Positions 8,701 to 14,802 of a stretch of DNA of 33,811 bases are shown here, one piece after another (the first letter of the stretch is position 1; each line of letters opens with the position of its first letter). The stretch is taken from contig JAFVNW010000061.1 of assembly GCA_017506175.1 (NCBI GenBank), positions 1-33,811 on the forward strand, written 5' to 3'. Source of the DNA: Bacteroidales bacterium. GTDB lineage: Bacteria; Bacteroidota; Bacteroidia; Bacteroidales; WCHB1-69. The notes under the pieces were generated by a model, which saw nothing but the letters and a program-made list of their open reading frames with translations, did not search any database and was not told the origin of the DNA. The translations under genes and the position numbers were made by a program.

Positions 8701-10863
8701 GCTCCACACTGCCGAGCTGGCCGACGTGTCAGCGTAGTTGGCCGTAATTGAGAAAACCCTCCAATAATAGGTGGTGCCAAATTTCAGTCCGTTTACGTTC
8801 AATCCCGTGTACGAAGACGACATGGTGTACGAGCTGTAGGTGGCAAACGTTGGATCCTCCGACCAATGGAACAAGTAGTAGCTTGCACCTGTGACAGCCT
8901 CCAACCTCAAAAGTGGCTTTACCGTGCTGGGATATACGTAACCATCCGCAGGACTGACAAGTGTAGGCACGCCGTTAGCGGTGGTAAAACTCCATACATC
9001 AGACCATCCGGATGTATCGGGAGCCTCATTTACTGACCGCACCCGCCAATAGTAGGTGTTGCCAAATCGCAAATCGTTGAGTGTGTAGGATTTGTAGCTG
9101 TCATTATTGGTGATGGATGATGCAACGATGATTTCACGCAGAGAGGAAGAATTGAAGTTTGTCGAGGTGTCCACCTGCAGAATGAATTTAGACGAACCTT
9201 TATTGTTCTTCCACTGAAGAGTGGTGGAAAGAGATGCATTGGTGGTCTGGTTTTCCGGACTGTATAAAAAGACCTTGTCTCTAGTGTGAAACTGCCATGT
9301 GTTCGACCAGTCTGAAGTATCAGGCGCATTGTTGATGGCACAAATCCTATAGTAGTACATTGCCCCATGAAGCAGGTTATAGACTGTCGTACTCAACTCA
9401 TTGGTCTCATCGTCTATGTCGTTAGTGATATTGACTTGACGGAAGACAGGTGAATTGAAATCAGGCGTAGTGTCTAATTGAAGGATATATTGAGTTGAAC
9501 CACGGTTGTTCTCCCATTTCATCGAGATACGGGTAAAGTAGGTTTCAGTTTGAGTGGTGTCGTTGAGGGTATTGGACGTAGAGAAAACCTTGTTGATGGT
9601 ATGAAACTGCCAGGTGGCCGACCAACCCGATGTATCGGGTGCATTGTTGATGGCACATACTCGATAGTAGTACATCGTGCCATATAGCATATTATAAACC
9701 TTGGTGCTCAGCTCATTGGTAGTGTTGTCAATGGCATTTGTCGTATAAATCTCCCGAAGAATGGGTGAGTTAAAATGTGGTGTGGTATCTAATTGAAGAA
9801 GATATTTTGTTGAGCCCCTGTTGTTTTTCCAATAAAGAGTTTGGCGGGTATAGTAGTTTTGGGTTGAATCAGAGTTGTTGATGGTATTGTCTGTATTATT
9901 TACAAAGTCCATAGTGTGGAACTGCCAGGTGGCCGACCAGCTGGAGGTGTCGGAGCCGTTATAGTTGGCAGCCCGCACCCGCCAATAATACATTGAACCA
10001 TATCGCATATTGTTGATAATGACGCTTTGGTTGTCGGTCGTGGAAGTGGAGGAAGATGTGTAGTTAATCTGTTGTAAAACGGGTGAATTAAAATGGGGTG
10101 TGGTATCTAATTGTAGAAAGTACTGCGTCACGCCCCGGTAGGGTTTCCAACTTAATGTCTGCCGGGTATAATAATTGGCTGTGGGGCTTGGATCATTGAA
10201 GGATACCAGTGTGATGCTGTCGCTGGTGGTGAAACTTCGCACCGCCGACCATGCCGAGGTGTCGCTCTCACTCGTATTGGTAGCCCTCATGCGAAGGTAG
10301 TAGGTTTTGCCGAAACTCAGATTGAGAGGATTGCTTCCTCCTGACTGATAACCCAAGGTATAGGTTCTTCGCAATGATGAATTGAATGAAGGAGTGGTGT
10401 CGCACTGGTAAATGTAATTGGTGGCTCCCACTATTTCTGTCCATTGGATATTGGGCATTATGCTGTTAGTGAGAACGGTGCCGTCGGCTGGGGCGGTGAT
10501 AGTTGGAGCATCTGTGGTGGTGAAGCTCCACACTGCCGAGCTGGCAGAAGTGTCGGCATAGTTGGCCGTGATGGCATAAACCCGCCAATAATAGGTGGTG
10601 CCATATTTCAGTCCGTTTACGTTCAATCCTGTGTACGAAGACTGCATAGTGTGCGAGCTGTAGGTGGCAAAAGTGGGGTCCTCCGACCAATGGAACAGAT
10701 AATAACTTGCCCCTGAAACGGTATTCATCTTCAGAAATGGCTTTACCGTGTTGGGATATACGTAACCGTCGGCGGGTGAGTTCAGCGTAGGAACCGCAAT
10801 CTGCGCAAACACAATATTCATCCCCGCACACAGCAGGAGCATCAAGAAGGCAAATTTTTTCAT
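5725..10863 (-). CDS. Giant T9SS-secreted surface protein with 13 fibronectin-III-like repeats
   Basis: This 1712-residue protein has a signal peptide (MKKFAFLMLLLCAGMNIVFA). It is followed by 13 Fn3-like domains of about 95-105 residues (about 22-1299), each ending in a YYWRV...DTSxWSxxWxFTT pattern. Residues about 1300-1625 hold further repeats of the type ACGSYTWN-EVYEESGDYVQTF and CESDLPYHYVNGDID. The last ~85 residues form a type A sorting domain (LTLYPNPTTG, then VYLIRLV...VRKVV), so it should cross the outer membrane by T9SS and be anchored at the surface. Domains 1-2 and 7-8 are near-identical, a recent duplication. The C-terminal third contains several dispersed DNA repeats read in frame. 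An adhesin or scaffold role is inference; no catalytic domain is visible. Confidence 0.9.
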   Translation of the reverse strand: MKKFAFLMLLLCAGMNIVFAQIAVPTLNSPADGYVYPNTVKPFLKMNTVSGASYYLFHWSEDPTFATYSSHTMQSSYTGLNVNGLKYGTTYYWRVYAITANYADTSASSAVWSFTTTDAPTITAPADGTVLTNSIMPNIQWTEIVGATNYIYQCDTTPSFNSSLRRTYTLGYQSGGSNPLNLSFGKTYYLRMRATNTSESDTSAWSAVRSFTTSDSITLVSFNDPSPTANYYTRQTLSWKPYRGVTQYFLQLDTTPHFNSPVLQQINYTSSSTSTTDNQSVIINNMRYGSMYYWRVRAANYNGSDTSSWSATWQFHTMDFVNNTDNTINNSDSTQNYYTRQTLYWKNNRGSTKYLLQLDTTPHFNSPILREIYTTNAIDNTTNELSTKVYNMLYGTMYYYRVCAINNAPDTSGWSATWQFHTINKVFSTSNTLNDTTQTETYFTRISMKWENNRGSTQYILQLDTTPDFNSPVFRQVNITNDIDDETNELSTTVYNLLHGAMYYYRICAINNAPDTSDWSNTWQFHTRDKVFLYSPENQTTNASLSTTLQWKNNKGSSKFILQVDTSTNFNSSSLREIIVASSITNNDSYKSYTLNDLRFGNTYYWRVRSVNEAPDTSGWSDVWSFTTANGVPTLVSPADGYVYPSTVKPLLRLEAVTGASYYLFHWSEDPTFATYSSYTMSSSYTGLNVNGLKFGTTYYWRVFSITANYADTSASSAVWSFTTTDAPTITAPNDGTILTNSISPNIQWTEMVGATKYIYQCDTSASFNSPVKRTYTVSYSSGGSSPLNLRFGATYYLRMRATNTDESDTSAWSAVRTFITSDAPVLNSPSNGYVYSSSVNPTLKCETIRNIGKYIYQWDTTSNFNSPLCRSTVQTSTSVTVGPLKLGTTYYWRMCATNYNDSDTSSWSAVWSFTTGGSIPTLASPSNGSTAVRLRPTLDWNAVSSCDYYDYECDTTPQFNSPELQSGAIAAGTSEVRLNQLRYGTTYYWHVRIRLNSDTSSWSTVWSFTTAGTIALTSPSNGTTLYRYLHPTLDWDFINDGDYYEYQYDLSPDFNSPELVSGLVAVGTSEVDLTAPMRFDTTYYWRVREYTSIDTTPWSATWSFTTPGEIALVSPANGSTLSRTLNPTLDWDYINGGDMYEYQYDLSPDFDSPELVTGQRAVGTSEIDITTPLRFGATYYWRVRETTSIDTTPWSATWSFTTPGEIALVSPANGTTNVGASTTLDWDYIRGGTIYEYQYDVTPAFNSAELVEGSIQVGTSQVTISDLEENRLYYWRVRELSAVDTTPWSEVWHFSTRMQPIFTDVYDTACDSYTWNGQTYTQSGEYTRQFVTALQADSTVTLHLTIYHSVTSTSSVTVCESDLPYHYVNGDIDTTFEVGTPQLSTFNFQLLTQHGCDSTVILTLNVRSANYTELTETACGNYTWNDEVYEESGDYVQTFTNAAGCDSVVTLHLTIFTANYADFADNACGSYTWNGEVYEESGDYVQTFTNVNGCDSVVTLHLTIFTANYADFADNACGSYTWNNEVYEESGDYVQTFTNANGCDSVVTLHLTIYEPVTELVEVTICESDLPYHYVNGDIDTTFEIGTPQLSTFNFQLLTQHGCDSTVTLTLTIEPCDTNGINENGMANLTLYPNPTTGMVNVQFTMNNVQFGESEIQVLDVYGRLLQNVETCHGASLQTTQIDLSQYTPGVYLIRLVGDGRVIGVRKVVRR
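5829..5856. repeat. 28-bp palindromic element, copy 1, in coding sequence
   Basis: GTAGAGACG...CGTCTCTAC surrounds a GCCATGGC core, making an almost perfect 28-bp palindrome. On the coding (minus) strand it is translated as part of VETCHGASLQT inside the sorting domain. Identical copies lie at 12393-12420 and 33764-33791, the last outside any gene. Confidence 0.85.
5908..5942. repeat. 7-bp-period repeat encoding VQFTMNNVQF
   Basis: Five degenerate heptamers (GAATTGT, ACATTGT, TCATGGT, AAATTGT, ACATTGA) run in tandem and encode NVQFTMNNVQF on the minus strand. A near-identical block lies at 12472-12506 in the orphan sorting domain. Confidence 0.65.
6064..6098. repeat. 7-bp-period repeat encoding QLSTFNFQLLT, copy 1
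   Basis: Five heptamers (AGTTAAA, AGTTGAA, AGTTAAA, AGTTGAG, AGTTGGG) encode QLSTFNFQLLT on the minus strand. The copy at 6685-6719 is identical and lies at the equivalent place in an earlier protein repeat. Confidence 0.75.
6170..6192. repeat. 23-bp element, orientation A, in coding sequence
   Basis: The 23 bases start GTGACTTCGACA and end AGCTCAGTCAC. They are the exact reverse complement of 6791-6813. The ends form 6-bp inverted repeats (GTGACT/AGTCAC). On the minus strand this copy encodes VTELVEVT, just before ICESDLPYHY. Confidence 0.85.
6320..6346. repeat. 9-bp-period repeat encoding ANYADFAD, copy 1
   Basis: TCTGCGAAA, TCCGCGTAA and TTTGCGGTA form three 9-bp units, read on the minus strand as TANYADFAD. 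A variant follows at 6467-6493. Confidence 0.55.
6467..6493. repeat. 9-bp-period repeat encoding ANYADFAD, copy 2
   Basis: TCCGCGAAA, TCAGCGTAA and TTTGCGGTG repeat the pattern of 6320-6346 in the preceding protein repeat. Confidence 0.55.
6613..6639. repeat. 9-bp-period repeat encoding ANYTELTE
   Basis: TTCTGTGAG, TTCTGTGTA and GTTCGCAGA form three 9-bp units translated as ANYTELTE on the minus strand. The position in the protein repeat equals that of ANYADFAD, but the repeat unit is different. Confidence 0.5.
6685..6719. repeat. 7-bp-period repeat encoding QLSTFNFQLLT, copy 2
   Basis: Same five heptamers as at 6064-6098, again followed on the coding strand by codons for QHGCDSTV. It marks two homologous units of the T9SS protein. 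Confidence 0.75.
6791..6813. repeat. 23-bp element, orientation B, in coding sequence
   Basis: Exact reverse complement of 6170-6192. On the minus strand it encodes VTSTSSVT just before VCESDLPYHY, so the two homologous protein repeats carry the same DNA read in opposite directions. Confidence 0.85.
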
Positions 10864-10899
10864 ATTTTAACCTTTAAAATTTCAGTTTTTACAAATGTG

Positions 10900-10907
10900 C
10901 AAAATTA
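10900..10907 (-). promoter_or_regulatory. -7 box for the giant T9SS protein
   Basis: The minus strand reads TAATTTTG, 37 bp before the start codon. A TTGAC block lies about 12 bp further upstream, closer than the usual -33 spacing. Confidence 0.5.
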
Positions 10908-10971
10908 CGAATAATTTTGTCAAGAAAGCATTTTGTCAGTAATTTTAGGGGGGGTAATAGTTGAAAATTAA

Positions 10972-10999
10972 CAATTTACAATTTACAATTATCAATTAT
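10972..10999. repeat. 7-bp-period tandem repeat, intergenic
   Basis: CAATTTA, CAATTTA, CAATTAT and CAATTAT follow without gaps in the 205-bp space between the T9SS and ATPase genes. The rest of that space holds only the T9SS promoter. Confidence 0.65.
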
Positions 11000-11068
11000 G
11001 CATGTGTGCAAAATCACCACCGAAGTGGGCTTGAGAAAAGGGAGAATTGGGGGAGAAAATATCTTTTC

Positions 11069-12190
11069 TTAAACACCTTGCAGCCATAAGCCGAAGAAGG
11101 GGTCATAGACCATATATGCGGACTTTTCCTGTGTTATGAAATCTTTCTCCAACAGTCCGCGGATCGCTGCCGATACTGCACTGGCGCTCTGGAGATGGTG
11201 TTTTTTGAGGAAAGCACGTCCCGTGATACCCATGGCTTTTCCCTCTCGCGCAATGGCGACGAACACTTCGCGCTGCTTTTCTGGAATTTTGTCAAGCAAG
11301 TCTGCAAATGTTTCGGAAAACAGTTCCAAAATGTATTGGATAGCCCCATTAACCATTTCAGTTGTACATCGCCCGCCTTGGGGTGTTTTGAGGAAAAGAA
11401 CATTCATCACACGCTGCATGCATGAAGTAACGGCATCAAATCGCTCGTATACAAGGGGAACGACTTCATCGTCAATATGTTTCCCATTCTTTTCAAATTG
11501 CAGACGCGCAAATTCAGAGTATTTTTCTTGGGAGATGGGTTTCAAATTCATGATGAGTACCGATTGGTAGAAAGGACGCGATGGTGAAGTGAAGATTTCA
11601 CCCATCAGGTGGCGTTTGCTGCCTGCAAAGATGAAAGTGGCATTTGTGCATCGCTGAATGTGCGTTCGCAATGTCGCTTCCACATTAGAGGTGTCACTAT
11701 AACGCGTTATTTGCTGAAATTCGTCAATGGCGACAATGCAGGGTTTGTCGGATTGTGCAAGGTATTGGAAAATCTCGTCAAGTGTGGTCTCTGGGTTCTC
11801 AATGTCGCCCAGTCCGATGCTCCATGAAGGGTTGTTGTTGATGTCGAAAGAGATTTCGCCACGAATGGAGCGAAGTGCATTCAGAAACGACTCCCAGATG
11901 GCTTTTCCCTTGGGTTTGAGTTCGTTGAGTATCGCTTTCCCAAAAACATTGACAAAATCACGCAAGGTATTTGTGGCGTAGATGTCAATATGGAAAGAAT
12001 AATAATTCCCTTTGATTTCCGGTTGTTGGAAAAGATGGTGAATCAAATCGGTTTTCCCAACCCGCCTTGGGGAGATAAGGGCGATATTGTTTCCATTGGT
12101 AGTTAACTCCAACAAATTCTGGGTTTCCGCCACGCGATCGCAGAAATATTCGGCACCGGCATATCCCTTTGTCACAAATGGATTCTCCAT
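11069..12190 (-). CDS. P-loop ATPase of the archaeal-type ATPase family (ATPase_2-like)
   Basis: The 373-residue protein begins MENPFVTKGYAGAEYFCDR, a typical start for this STAND/MNS-like ATPase family. It has Walker A SPRRVGKT (residues 40-47) and Walker B CIVAIDEFQQI (151-161). A C-terminal winged-helix region follows (LKKHHLQSASAVSAAIRGLL...), ending with the family-like YDPFFGLWL. Such proteins are cytoplasmic and are often found in accessory regions of archaea and Bacteroidota; their role is poorly known. The start at 12190 is chosen because the motif-bearing N-terminus begins there and a -7 box lies 27 bp upstream. A longer in-frame start at 12412 would run through the promoter and the orphan sorting domain. 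Confidence 0.85.
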   Translation of the reverse strand: MENPFVTKGYAGAEYFCDRVAETQNLLELTTNGNNIALISPRRVGKTDLIHHLFQQPEIKGNYYSFHIDIYATNTLRDFVNVFGKAILNELKPKGKAIWESFLNALRSIRGEISFDINNNPSWSIGLGDIENPETTLDEIFQYLAQSDKPCIVAIDEFQQITRYSDTSNVEATLRTHIQRCTNATFIFAGSKRHLMGEIFTSPSRPFYQSVLIMNLKPISQEKYSEFARLQFEKNGKHIDDEVVPLVYERFDAVTSCMQRVMNVLFLKTPQGGRCTTEMVNGAIQYILELFSETFADLLDKIPEKQREVFVAIAREGKAMGITGRAFLKKHHLQSASAVSAAIRGLLEKDFITQEKSAYMVYDPFFGLWLQGV

Positions 12191-12216
12191 AATTTTGATC
12201 TTTAATAATTTGCCGG

Positions 12217-12264
12217 CAAAAATACAACTTTTATCCCAAATAGGATAATCCTGATTAGGATAAT
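12217..12264 (-). promoter_or_regulatory. Promoter and direct-repeat operator of the ATPase gene
   Basis: TATTTTTG on the minus strand (12224-12217) is the -7 box. Upstream, the 9-mer TAGGATAAT occurs twice (12241-12249 and 12256-12264), 15 bp apart, over the expected -33 region. Such spacing suits a regulator binding site, but the regulator is unknown. Confidence 0.5.
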
Positions 12265-12392
12265 TTTTTTTGCAACGAAATTCCCATTTTACTCCTTCAC
12301 CACCTTCCGCACCGCCATCACCTTGCCGCCATTCACCATTCTTACGAAATAAATGCCCGTGGCATAATGCGACAGGTCGATTTGCGTCGTTT

Positions 12393-12420
12393 GTAGAGAC
12401 GCGCCATGGCACGTCTCTAC
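12393..12420. repeat. 28-bp palindromic element, copy 2, in coding sequence
   Basis: Identical to 5829-5856 and at the same place in the sorting domain, encoding VETCHGASLQT. Its presence in both paralogues means either insertion before duplication or transfer by gene conversion. Confidence 0.85.
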
Positions 12421-12471
12421 GGTTTGCAACAACCGCCCATACACATCCAACATCTGAATCTCACCAGCCCC

Positions 12472-12506
12472 TGATTGTACATTGTTCATGGTAAATTGTA
12501 CATTGA
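12472..12506. repeat. 7-bp-period repeat encoding VQFTMNNVQ
   Basis: Five heptamers (TGATTGT, ACATTGT, TCATGGT, AAATTGT, ACATTGA), differing from 5908-5942 only in the first unit. They encode NVQFTMNNVQ in the orphan sorting domain. Confidence 0.65.
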
Positions 12507-12835
12507 CCATCCCCGTGGTGGGGTTGGGGTAAAGGGTGAGGTTCGCCATGCCGTTCTCGTTGATTCCGTTGGTGTCGCAGGGGTCGATGGTGAGGTGCAG
12601 CGTCACGGTGCTGTCCGCCTGCAATGCCCTCACTCTCAACACAGGCCAAATGGTCAAAATGACATTTGGCTCACAGAGTTTGTGGATGCGAAGTATATAG
12701 ATTTGGTGGGGACTTTTTAAAATGTGCCATGTGTTTTTTCTCAATTCGTAAAAATGACAATACGACAGAATAGGGAACGTAATTTGTAGGGCTGCCGAAA
12801 GGTGCCTCGCTAGGTTATATATTATTGCTAAAATC

Positions 12836-13177
12836 CTATACTGTTGCAACAGGATTGGTGTGTAATGACAACCACGGACTTATGTTACGGATGGCCGCAA
12901 ATCGCATTTTGACCGTCTCTTTGTTTTTTGCGACTTGGAGGTTGTAGCGTGCCTGCATATTCAGCCAAAGCTCGGCGGGGGTACCTAACGCCGCTTCTAC
13001 TAAAATGGCGAAATCGGTTGTGATGGAACGTTTGCCATTTAGTATTTCATTTAGCATCGTATAGGACACCGATATGACCTTGGCAAAATCTTTTTGTGAG
13101 ATACCCCTCGACTCCAACTCCTCTTTTAGCACTTCTCCAGGGTGAATGGCTATATAAGAAAATTCTAAATTGCTCAT
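12836..13177 (-). CDS. higA: HigA-family antitoxin
   Basis: This 113-residue protein has the HigA hallmark sequence: HPGEVLKEELESRGISQKDF, then a helix-turn-helix (AKVISVSYTMLNEILNGKRSI) and the ALGTPAELWLNMQARY block. HigA binds HigB, blocks its mRNA-cleaving activity and represses the operon. It follows the toxin gene by 5 bp, which is the reversed (toxin-first) order typical of higBA. The operator candidate is the perfect inverted repeat at 13542-13564. Length and motif order match the family. Confidence 0.92.
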   Translation of the reverse strand: MSNLEFSYIAIHPGEVLKEELESRGISQKDFAKVISVSYTMLNEILNGKRSITTDFAILVEAALGTPAELWLNMQARYNLQVAKNKETVKMRFAAIRNISPWLSLHTNPVATV

Positions 13178-13183
13178 ATTTAA

Positions 13184-13498
13184 TTATTTATAATGATTGG
13201 TAATGTCTAAAATGTTGCAAATTGTAATGATAGGCTCTTCCATTTCTTCCACCTTGAATTCCAGTCTGTATTTCAAATCTATCCGAATAAATGATATTCC
13301 TGCTTTATCGCCAGTTAAAACTTCGTAGTTCAGGGAGTTAAGAACGTATAATGTTTCAATATTCGGAGCTTCAGCCAAAGTGATAATCCGTTTCACATAA
13401 TTCTTCACAATGCCCGGCTGGAAGCGATGTTTTTTGTCTGAGCATTTTCCTGTATAATAGAGTTCTGAGAGATATTCCTTGTCGAATTGTATCGTCAT
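13184..13498 (-). CDS. higB: HigB/RelE-superfamily toxin
   Basis: The 104-residue protein lies directly upstream of the HigA antitoxin. It shows a RelE/ParE-fold pattern: FDKEYLSELYYTGKCSDKKH, a central helix pair (GIVKNYVKRIITLAEAPNIE), YRLEFKVEE, and an ending with ITICNILDITNHYK. HigB toxins cut mRNA on the ribosome. This version is somewhat longer and more divergent than the classic ~92-residue HigB, so the label rests partly on the partner gene. Transcription probably starts from the -7 box at 13520-13527. Confidence 0.78.
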   Translation of the reverse strand: MTIQFDKEYLSELYYTGKCSDKKHRFQPGIVKNYVKRIITLAEAPNIETLYVLNSLNYEVLTGDKAGISFIRIDLKYRLEFKVEEMEEPIITICNILDITNHYK

Positions 13499-13519
13499 AG
13501 TTCAAATTCAACTGCGCGG

Positions 13520-13564
13520 CAAAGATACAATTATTTTTAATAAATTCACTATTTTAGTGAATTT
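13520..13564 (-). promoter_or_regulatory. higBA promoter with palindromic operator
   Basis: The -7 box TATCTTTG lies at 13527-13520 on the minus strand. Beginning 15 bp upstream, AAATTCACT and AGTGAATTT form a perfect 9-bp inverted repeat around ATTTT (13542-13564), covering the -33 region. This is a good candidate for autorepression by HigA. Confidence 0.7.
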
Positions 13565-13603
13565 GTGTGTAGATTTTTCAATTGTTTTTTTTTCACATAC
13601 TAG

Positions 13604-13726
13604 AACCATAAAAAAGATGAATTTTTGAAAGTGGTGGAATGTGATCCATCAGTGAGTTCTGTATTGACTTATGATACTTCCCCGAATGCTCCACCATATT
13701 TTGGAGTAACAAGTGAAGCGGCATAA
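13604..13726 (+). pseudogene. Coding-like 3' remnant of an unidentified gene
   Basis: Between a TAG and a TAA the frame reads FLKVVECDPSVSSVLTYDTS then PNAPPYFGVTSEAA. Composition and codon choice look protein-like, but there is no start codon and no family I recognise. It ends 3 bp before the second etfA scrap. Together they suggest a patchwork of gene ends trapped between two toxin-antitoxin pairs. The remaining bases of the 13565-13729 gap show nothing else. Confidence 0.4.
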
Positions 13727-13729
13727 AAT

Positions 13730-13783
13730 ATGGAGGAATTCGACCTCATCATCGCCATCAACCGCGACAAGGATGTGCCCACT
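13730..13783 (+). pseudogene. etfA: Second etfA scrap
   Basis: The sequence encodes MEEFDLIIAINRDKDVP and closely matches [17 protein letters not shown] from the larger etfA fragment (2289 onward). The first ~33 bp are nearly identical at DNA level. Homology starts abruptly at the ATG and fades after about 54 bp. It lies between higBA and the second toxin-antitoxin-like pair. Confidence 0.7.
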
Positions 13784-13804
13784 CTTCAGGGTGTCTTGTT
13801 TTTT

Positions 13805-14092
13805 CTATTTGGTGATCATAATAAGGGATGTTCCCAATGCCTGCTCAATCAGAGCAATTGTGCGGCAGGTGAAGTTATGACCACCGCTAAGCCACCTTGT
13901 GACATCAGATGGACGACGGTGGGTCAGAATTGCCAAATCTTTTTTGCTGATACCCTTTTCTTTCATTATCGCATCCATACGACTGGCAATACCTTCCGTT
14001 ATGGCATCGGTCGCCCAGTCAAGGTCGGAAATACTGTCATACGCCTCCTGTACGATAGGACTATAAATTTTGATGTTGGGGGTCGTTTTCAT
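13805..14092 (-). CDS. XRE-type helix-turn-helix antitoxin
   Basis: This 95-residue protein has a C-terminal Cro/CI-type helix-turn-helix (ISKKDLAILTHRRPSDVTRW through LSGGHNFTCRTIALIEQALG, about residues 48-88) and an acidic N-terminal region. Its start overlaps the end of the upstream 158-residue gene by 4 bp (ATGA), giving a compact toxin-first pair like higBA. It probably represses the operon through the palindrome at 14612-14631. It differs in sequence from the HigA gene nearby, so the two modules are not a recent duplication. Confidence 0.8.
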   Translation of the reverse strand: MKTTPNIKIYSPIVQEAYDSISDLDWATDAITEGIASRMDAIMKEKGISKKDLAILTHRRPSDVTRWLSGGHNFTCRTIALIEQALGTSLIMITK

Positions 14093-14565
14093 AATTCAAA
14101 AGAAACGCTTTCTATGCCTGTGATGACATTCTGTTCTATTTTGATTTTACCACTTTTCAGTTCTTGTGCAAGGAGTTGGTCGAATTTTTGCAGGTTCATT
14201 ACATATCCGCTTAATTCTGCATCTTCTTCGTATGTTCTTGTCGTTTTTACTCCTCCATTCCCCACTATCAATATCTGGTCAGATATTCGTAAGCAGTACA
14301 AATGCAATACTTTGGAGTCTATTGATAATGCTGCAGGATTGTCCTTGAAATGGCCTTCGGGTCTGAAATAGCGTTCCAGTGCGCCATTCGCCACAATTCG
14401 GTTGAGAGCATTGAACACCTTCTTAAAATCTTCGTTCAAGGTTGCATCACTCCTAAATTTCTGTATAAACTTCTCGTACTCAGTTATATCACTGTCATTA
14501 AATCTTATGGAGTAAAGCCCCACTTTTTCACTTTGTTCGATAATTTTAGCAGTAGCAGTTTTCAT
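14089..14565 (-). CDS. Putative toxin partner, RelE-like or unknown family
   Basis: The 158-residue protein starts at MKTATAKIIEQSEKVG (14565), 25 bp after a -7 box; a longer frame to 14664 would include the promoter and operator. Visible segments include ALERYFRPEGHFKDNPAALS, LYCLRISDQILIVGNGGVK and TRTYEEDAELSGYVMNLQKF. The strand-rich LYCLRISDQILIVGNGG part is reminiscent of RelE/HigB-type toxins, but the protein is longer than usual and the match is not firm. Gene order, 4-bp overlap with an XRE antitoxin and a palindromic operator all argue for a type II toxin. Confidence 0.6.
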   Translation of the reverse strand: MKTATAKIIEQSEKVGLYSIRFNDSDITEYEKFIQKFRSDATLNEDFKKVFNALNRIVANGALERYFRPEGHFKDNPAALSIDSKVLHLYCLRISDQILIVGNGGVKTTRTYEEDAELSGYVMNLQKFDQLLAQELKSGKIKIEQNVITGIESVSFEL

Positions 14566-14589
14566 AGTAATGGTAGTTTTTTTACGCTG

Positions 14590-14631
14590 CAAAAATAATA
14601 TCTTTTTTAATATTTCGCATATATGCGAAAT
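14590..14631 (-). promoter_or_regulatory. Promoter and palindromic operator of the second toxin-antitoxin pair
   Basis: TATTTTTG on the minus strand (14597-14590) is the -7 box. Starting 15 bp upstream is a perfect 20-bp palindrome, ATTTCGCATATATGCGAAAT (14612-14631). The layout copies that of higBA: a perfect inverted repeat over the -33 site. Confidence 0.75.
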
Positions 14632-14651
14632 TATTTTTTTAACAGAAAACG

Positions 14652-14681
14652 GGGGCAAACCCACACTCGCGGATTTGCCCC
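14652..14681. repeat. 30-bp inverted-repeat element, copy 1
   Basis: GGGGCAAA and TTTGCCCC form 8-bp arms around a 14-base centre. The same 30-bp sequence, reverse-complemented and with two differences in the centre, lies at 33565-33594. Its conservation beyond the arms argues for a dispersed element rather than two chance terminators. Confidence 0.7.
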
Positions 14682-14686
14682 GTTTT

Positions 14687-14714
14687 CAATTCTCAGTTTT
14701 CAGTTCTCAATTTA
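14687..14714. repeat. 7-bp-period tandem repeat, intergenic
   Basis: CAATTCT, CAGTTTT, CAGTTCT and CAATTTA follow in tandem, directly after the 30-bp inverted-repeat element. Confidence 0.6.
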
Positions 14715-14738
14715 ATAAATTAGCTGTCAGTAAAAGGA

Positions 14739-14770
14739 GCGATTTTTTTGCAGAAAAATCGCTATTTTTG
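14739..14770 (+). promoter_or_regulatory. Promoter with inverted repeat before the helicase gene
   Basis: TATTTTTG at 14763-14770 is the -7 box. Directly before it GCGATTTTT and AAAAATCGC form a 9-bp inverted repeat with a 6-base spacer (14739-14762). It covers the region between -33 and -7 and is a possible operator. Confidence 0.6.
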
Positions 14771-14802
14771 CCATTTTTTTGAAAAAGATGTAAATAAATC
14801 GG

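Larger units (their letters stand above)
12289..12632 (-). pseudogene. Orphan T9SS sorting-domain fragment
   Basis: The frame from about ALQADSTVTLHLTI to KVVKE matches the C-terminus of the giant T9SS protein: the linker (PCDTNGINENGMANLTLYPN), the heptamer-encoded VQFTMNNVQS and the palindrome-encoded VETCHGASLQT. Upstream of about 12632 homology stops and no signal peptide or domains follow, so this is the surviving tail of a deleted paralogue. The frame stays open to 12849, but that N-terminal part looks like noncoding sequence. The remaining tail lies on the same strand as its big relative, with the ATPase gene between them. Confidence 0.8.

Noticed and set aside
12191-12412. Longer start for the ATPase gene
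   Set aside because: It would be translated through its own -7 box, the direct-repeat operator and the orphan sorting domain; family N-terminus begins at MENPFVTKGY.
12633-12849. N-terminal half of the open frame extending the orphan sorting domain
   Set aside because: No signal peptide, no similarity to the giant protein and unusual composition; homology ends near 12632.
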